A DNA stretch of 51,484 nucleotides from positions 1 to 51,484 of the forward strand of contig JAOBWK010000110.1 in NCBI GenBank assembly GCA_025463305.1, written 5' to 3'. Shown in pieces: positions 50,585-51,484 of this stretch. A model generated the notes under the pieces. It did no database searches, had not been told where the DNA came from, and saw only the letters and a list, made by a program, of their open reading frames with translations. A program made the translations under genes and the position numbers. This DNA is from Ilumatobacteraceae bacterium (lineage in GTDB: Bacteria; Actinomycetota; Acidimicrobiia; Acidimicrobiales; Ilumatobacteraceae). Each line of letters starts with the position of its first letter. Position 1 is the first letter of the stretch.

Positions 50585-51484
50585 GGAGTTCACGGATCCC
50601 AACATCACCGGGCCCAACATCAACGGACACGGCATCTCCGGGCAGGGCATCAGTGGGCCGGGCATCACCAGCCCCGACATCACCTCCACGGTGGAAGAGG
50701 TCGACGAGGTCGGCCTGCGGCCACGCCACCTCGACGAGTTCGTCGGCCAGCGCGAGCTGAAGGAGCACCTGACGATCATGCTCGAGGCCGCGCGGATGCG
50801 CAGCCAGCCGGTCGATCACATCCTGCTCGCCGGTCCGCCCGGGCTCGGCAAGACCACGCTCGCCGGCATCGTCGCCGCGGAGATGGGCGTGCACATGCAC
50901 ATCACCTCCGGACCCACGCTGGAGCGCGCCGGAGACCTCGCCGCGATCCTCACCAAGCTGGGCGAGGGCGACGTGTTGTTCATCGACGAGATCCATCGGC
51001 TGTCACGGGCGGTCGAGGAGATCCTCTATCCGGCGATGGAGGACCGCGTCCTCGACCTAATGATCGGCGAAGGCCCCTCGGCGCGGTCGGTCCGCATCGA
51101 CCTGCCGCATTTTACGCTGATCGGCGCGACGACCCGCGCCGGGCTGGTGACGACGCCGCTGCGCGACCGGTTCGGCATCCCGCTGCGGCTGCAATTCTAT
51201 TCGGTGGCCGAGCTCGAGCAGGTCGTGCGGCGCGCCGCCGGTCTGCTCGACCTCGACCTGACGGTGGACGGCGGCCACGAGATCGCGGCGCGGGCGCGCG
51301 GCACGCCGCGAATCGCCGGGCGGCTGCTGCGCCGGGTGCGGGACTTCGCCGCCGTGGCGGGCGACGCGACGATCACCGCCAGGATCGCCGACGCGGCGCT
51401 CAACCGGCTCGAGGTCGACAAGCTCGGCCTCGACGCCATGGACCGGCGCTACATGATGATGATCGCCGACATCTATCGCGGCGG
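50577..51484 (+). CDS. ruvB: Holliday junction helicase RuvB, 3' truncated and apparently chimeric
   Basis: About 302 codons are present; the window ends before the winged-helix C-terminus. RuvB motifs are in order: [14 protein letters not shown], Walker [13 protein letters not shown], Walker [13 protein letters not shown] and [18 protein letters not shown] with the Arg finger. The N-terminus carries an unusual repetitive stretch ([20 protein letters not shown]). From about 51050 on, protein and codon use look alphaproteobacterial ([45 protein letters not shown] codons), so the last ~430 bases may not belong to this genome. Confidence 0.9.
   Translation, partial: MREEFTDPNITGPNINGHGISGQGISGPGITSPDITSTVEEVDEVGLRPRHLDEFVGQRELKEHLTIMLEAARMRSQPVDHILLAGPPGLGKTTLAGIVAAEMGVHMHITSGPTLERAGDLAAILTKLGEGDVLFIDEIHRLSRAVEEILYPAMEDRVLDLMIGEGPSARSVRIDLPHFTLIGATTRAGLVTTPLRDRFGIPLRLQFYSVAELEQVVRRAAGLLDLDLTVDGGHEIAARARGTPRIAGRLLRRVRDFAAVAGDATITARIADAALNRLEVDKLGLDAMDRRYMMMIADIYRG
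50599..50685 (+). repeat. degenerate GxxI repeats at the RuvB N-terminus
   Basis: Seven short units of about 12-15 bases encode (G/S)-P/H/Q-(N/G/D)-I steps ahead of the RuvB core. Such an extension is not a usual part of RuvB. Confidence 0.55.

Noticed and set aside
1..51484. CRISPR array, rRNA, intact tRNA or prophage
   Set aside because: No evenly spaced identical repeats, rRNA segments, full tRNA cloverleaf or phage structural genes were seen on reading through.

Overview
The window is high-GC DNA, roughly two thirds or more G+C, from an actinobacterium; an uncultured or little-studied member of the Acidimicrobiia would fit. Supporting signs are the order pimA - lemA - htpX - pdxS - pdxT - yebC - ruvC - ruvA - ruvB, F420-type flavoenzyme families (Ddn-like, LLM, PNPOx-like), many GTG starts, many 4-bp stop/start overlaps, and at least nine genes whose start codon lies 6-8 nt after a TANNNT -10 box (leaderless transcription). 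The taxonomic call is inference; no 16S rRNA or other decisive marker is present.

Layout. 1-784: the end of an IS (transposase running off the left edge) abutting the last 15 nt of what looks like a tRNA-Pro gene, then its terminator, then a frameshifted secreted-protein relic. 788-2361: an ECF sigma factor with a membrane anti-sigma-like partner, lower in GC than the rest. 2724-9279: small-molecule enzymes (VOC protein, PhyH oxygenase, PrmA-like methyltransferase, SDR with an overlapping SnoaL-type ECF sigma factor, MarR with a divergent MDR dehydrogenase, GNAT, Ddn-like reductase). 9409-10221: a pseudopilin fused to PA14. 10287-11197: an XRE/nucleotidyltransferase toxin-antitoxin-like pair. 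11238-13229: an alpha/beta hydrolase and a LysR regulator. 13436-18888: a six-gene purine-breakdown operon (hpxO-hiuH-uraD-allC-puuE-pucG) taking urate through allantoin and allantoate to ureidoglycine and its transamination. It converges on a formamidase - AtzH-like - amidase operon that may extend it. 21603-28460: a PNPOx-like protein, a four-gene operon (nitroreductase, SnoaL, SDR, anchored propeller) divergent from its own MarR, an orphan ABC lipoprotein and another SDR. 28562-29317: a lone cobF. 29534-37564: a surface block with a five-repeat LPATG protein, a small membrane protein, a pseudopilin, a 900-residue pseudopilin carrying a complete von Willebrand A MIDAS, and a PilX-like protein. 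37608-40333: SRAP DNA-crosslink repair protein, LLM oxidoreductase and an atypical proline racemase homologue. 40416-51484: the conserved housekeeping block ending in ruvCAB.

The most notable points are: (i) the pseudopilin set with VWA and PA14 adhesive modules; (ii) a proline-racemase family enzyme with Ser and Thr where the catalytic cysteines should be; (iii) an amidase/AtzH pair that could complete purine breakdown; (iv) a ruvB whose last ~430 bases read like a sphingomonad gene, probably an assembly chimera; and (v) widespread leaderless starts, including a 12-codon leader peptide coupled to cobF. Functions are read from motifs and family knowledge; no database search was run.
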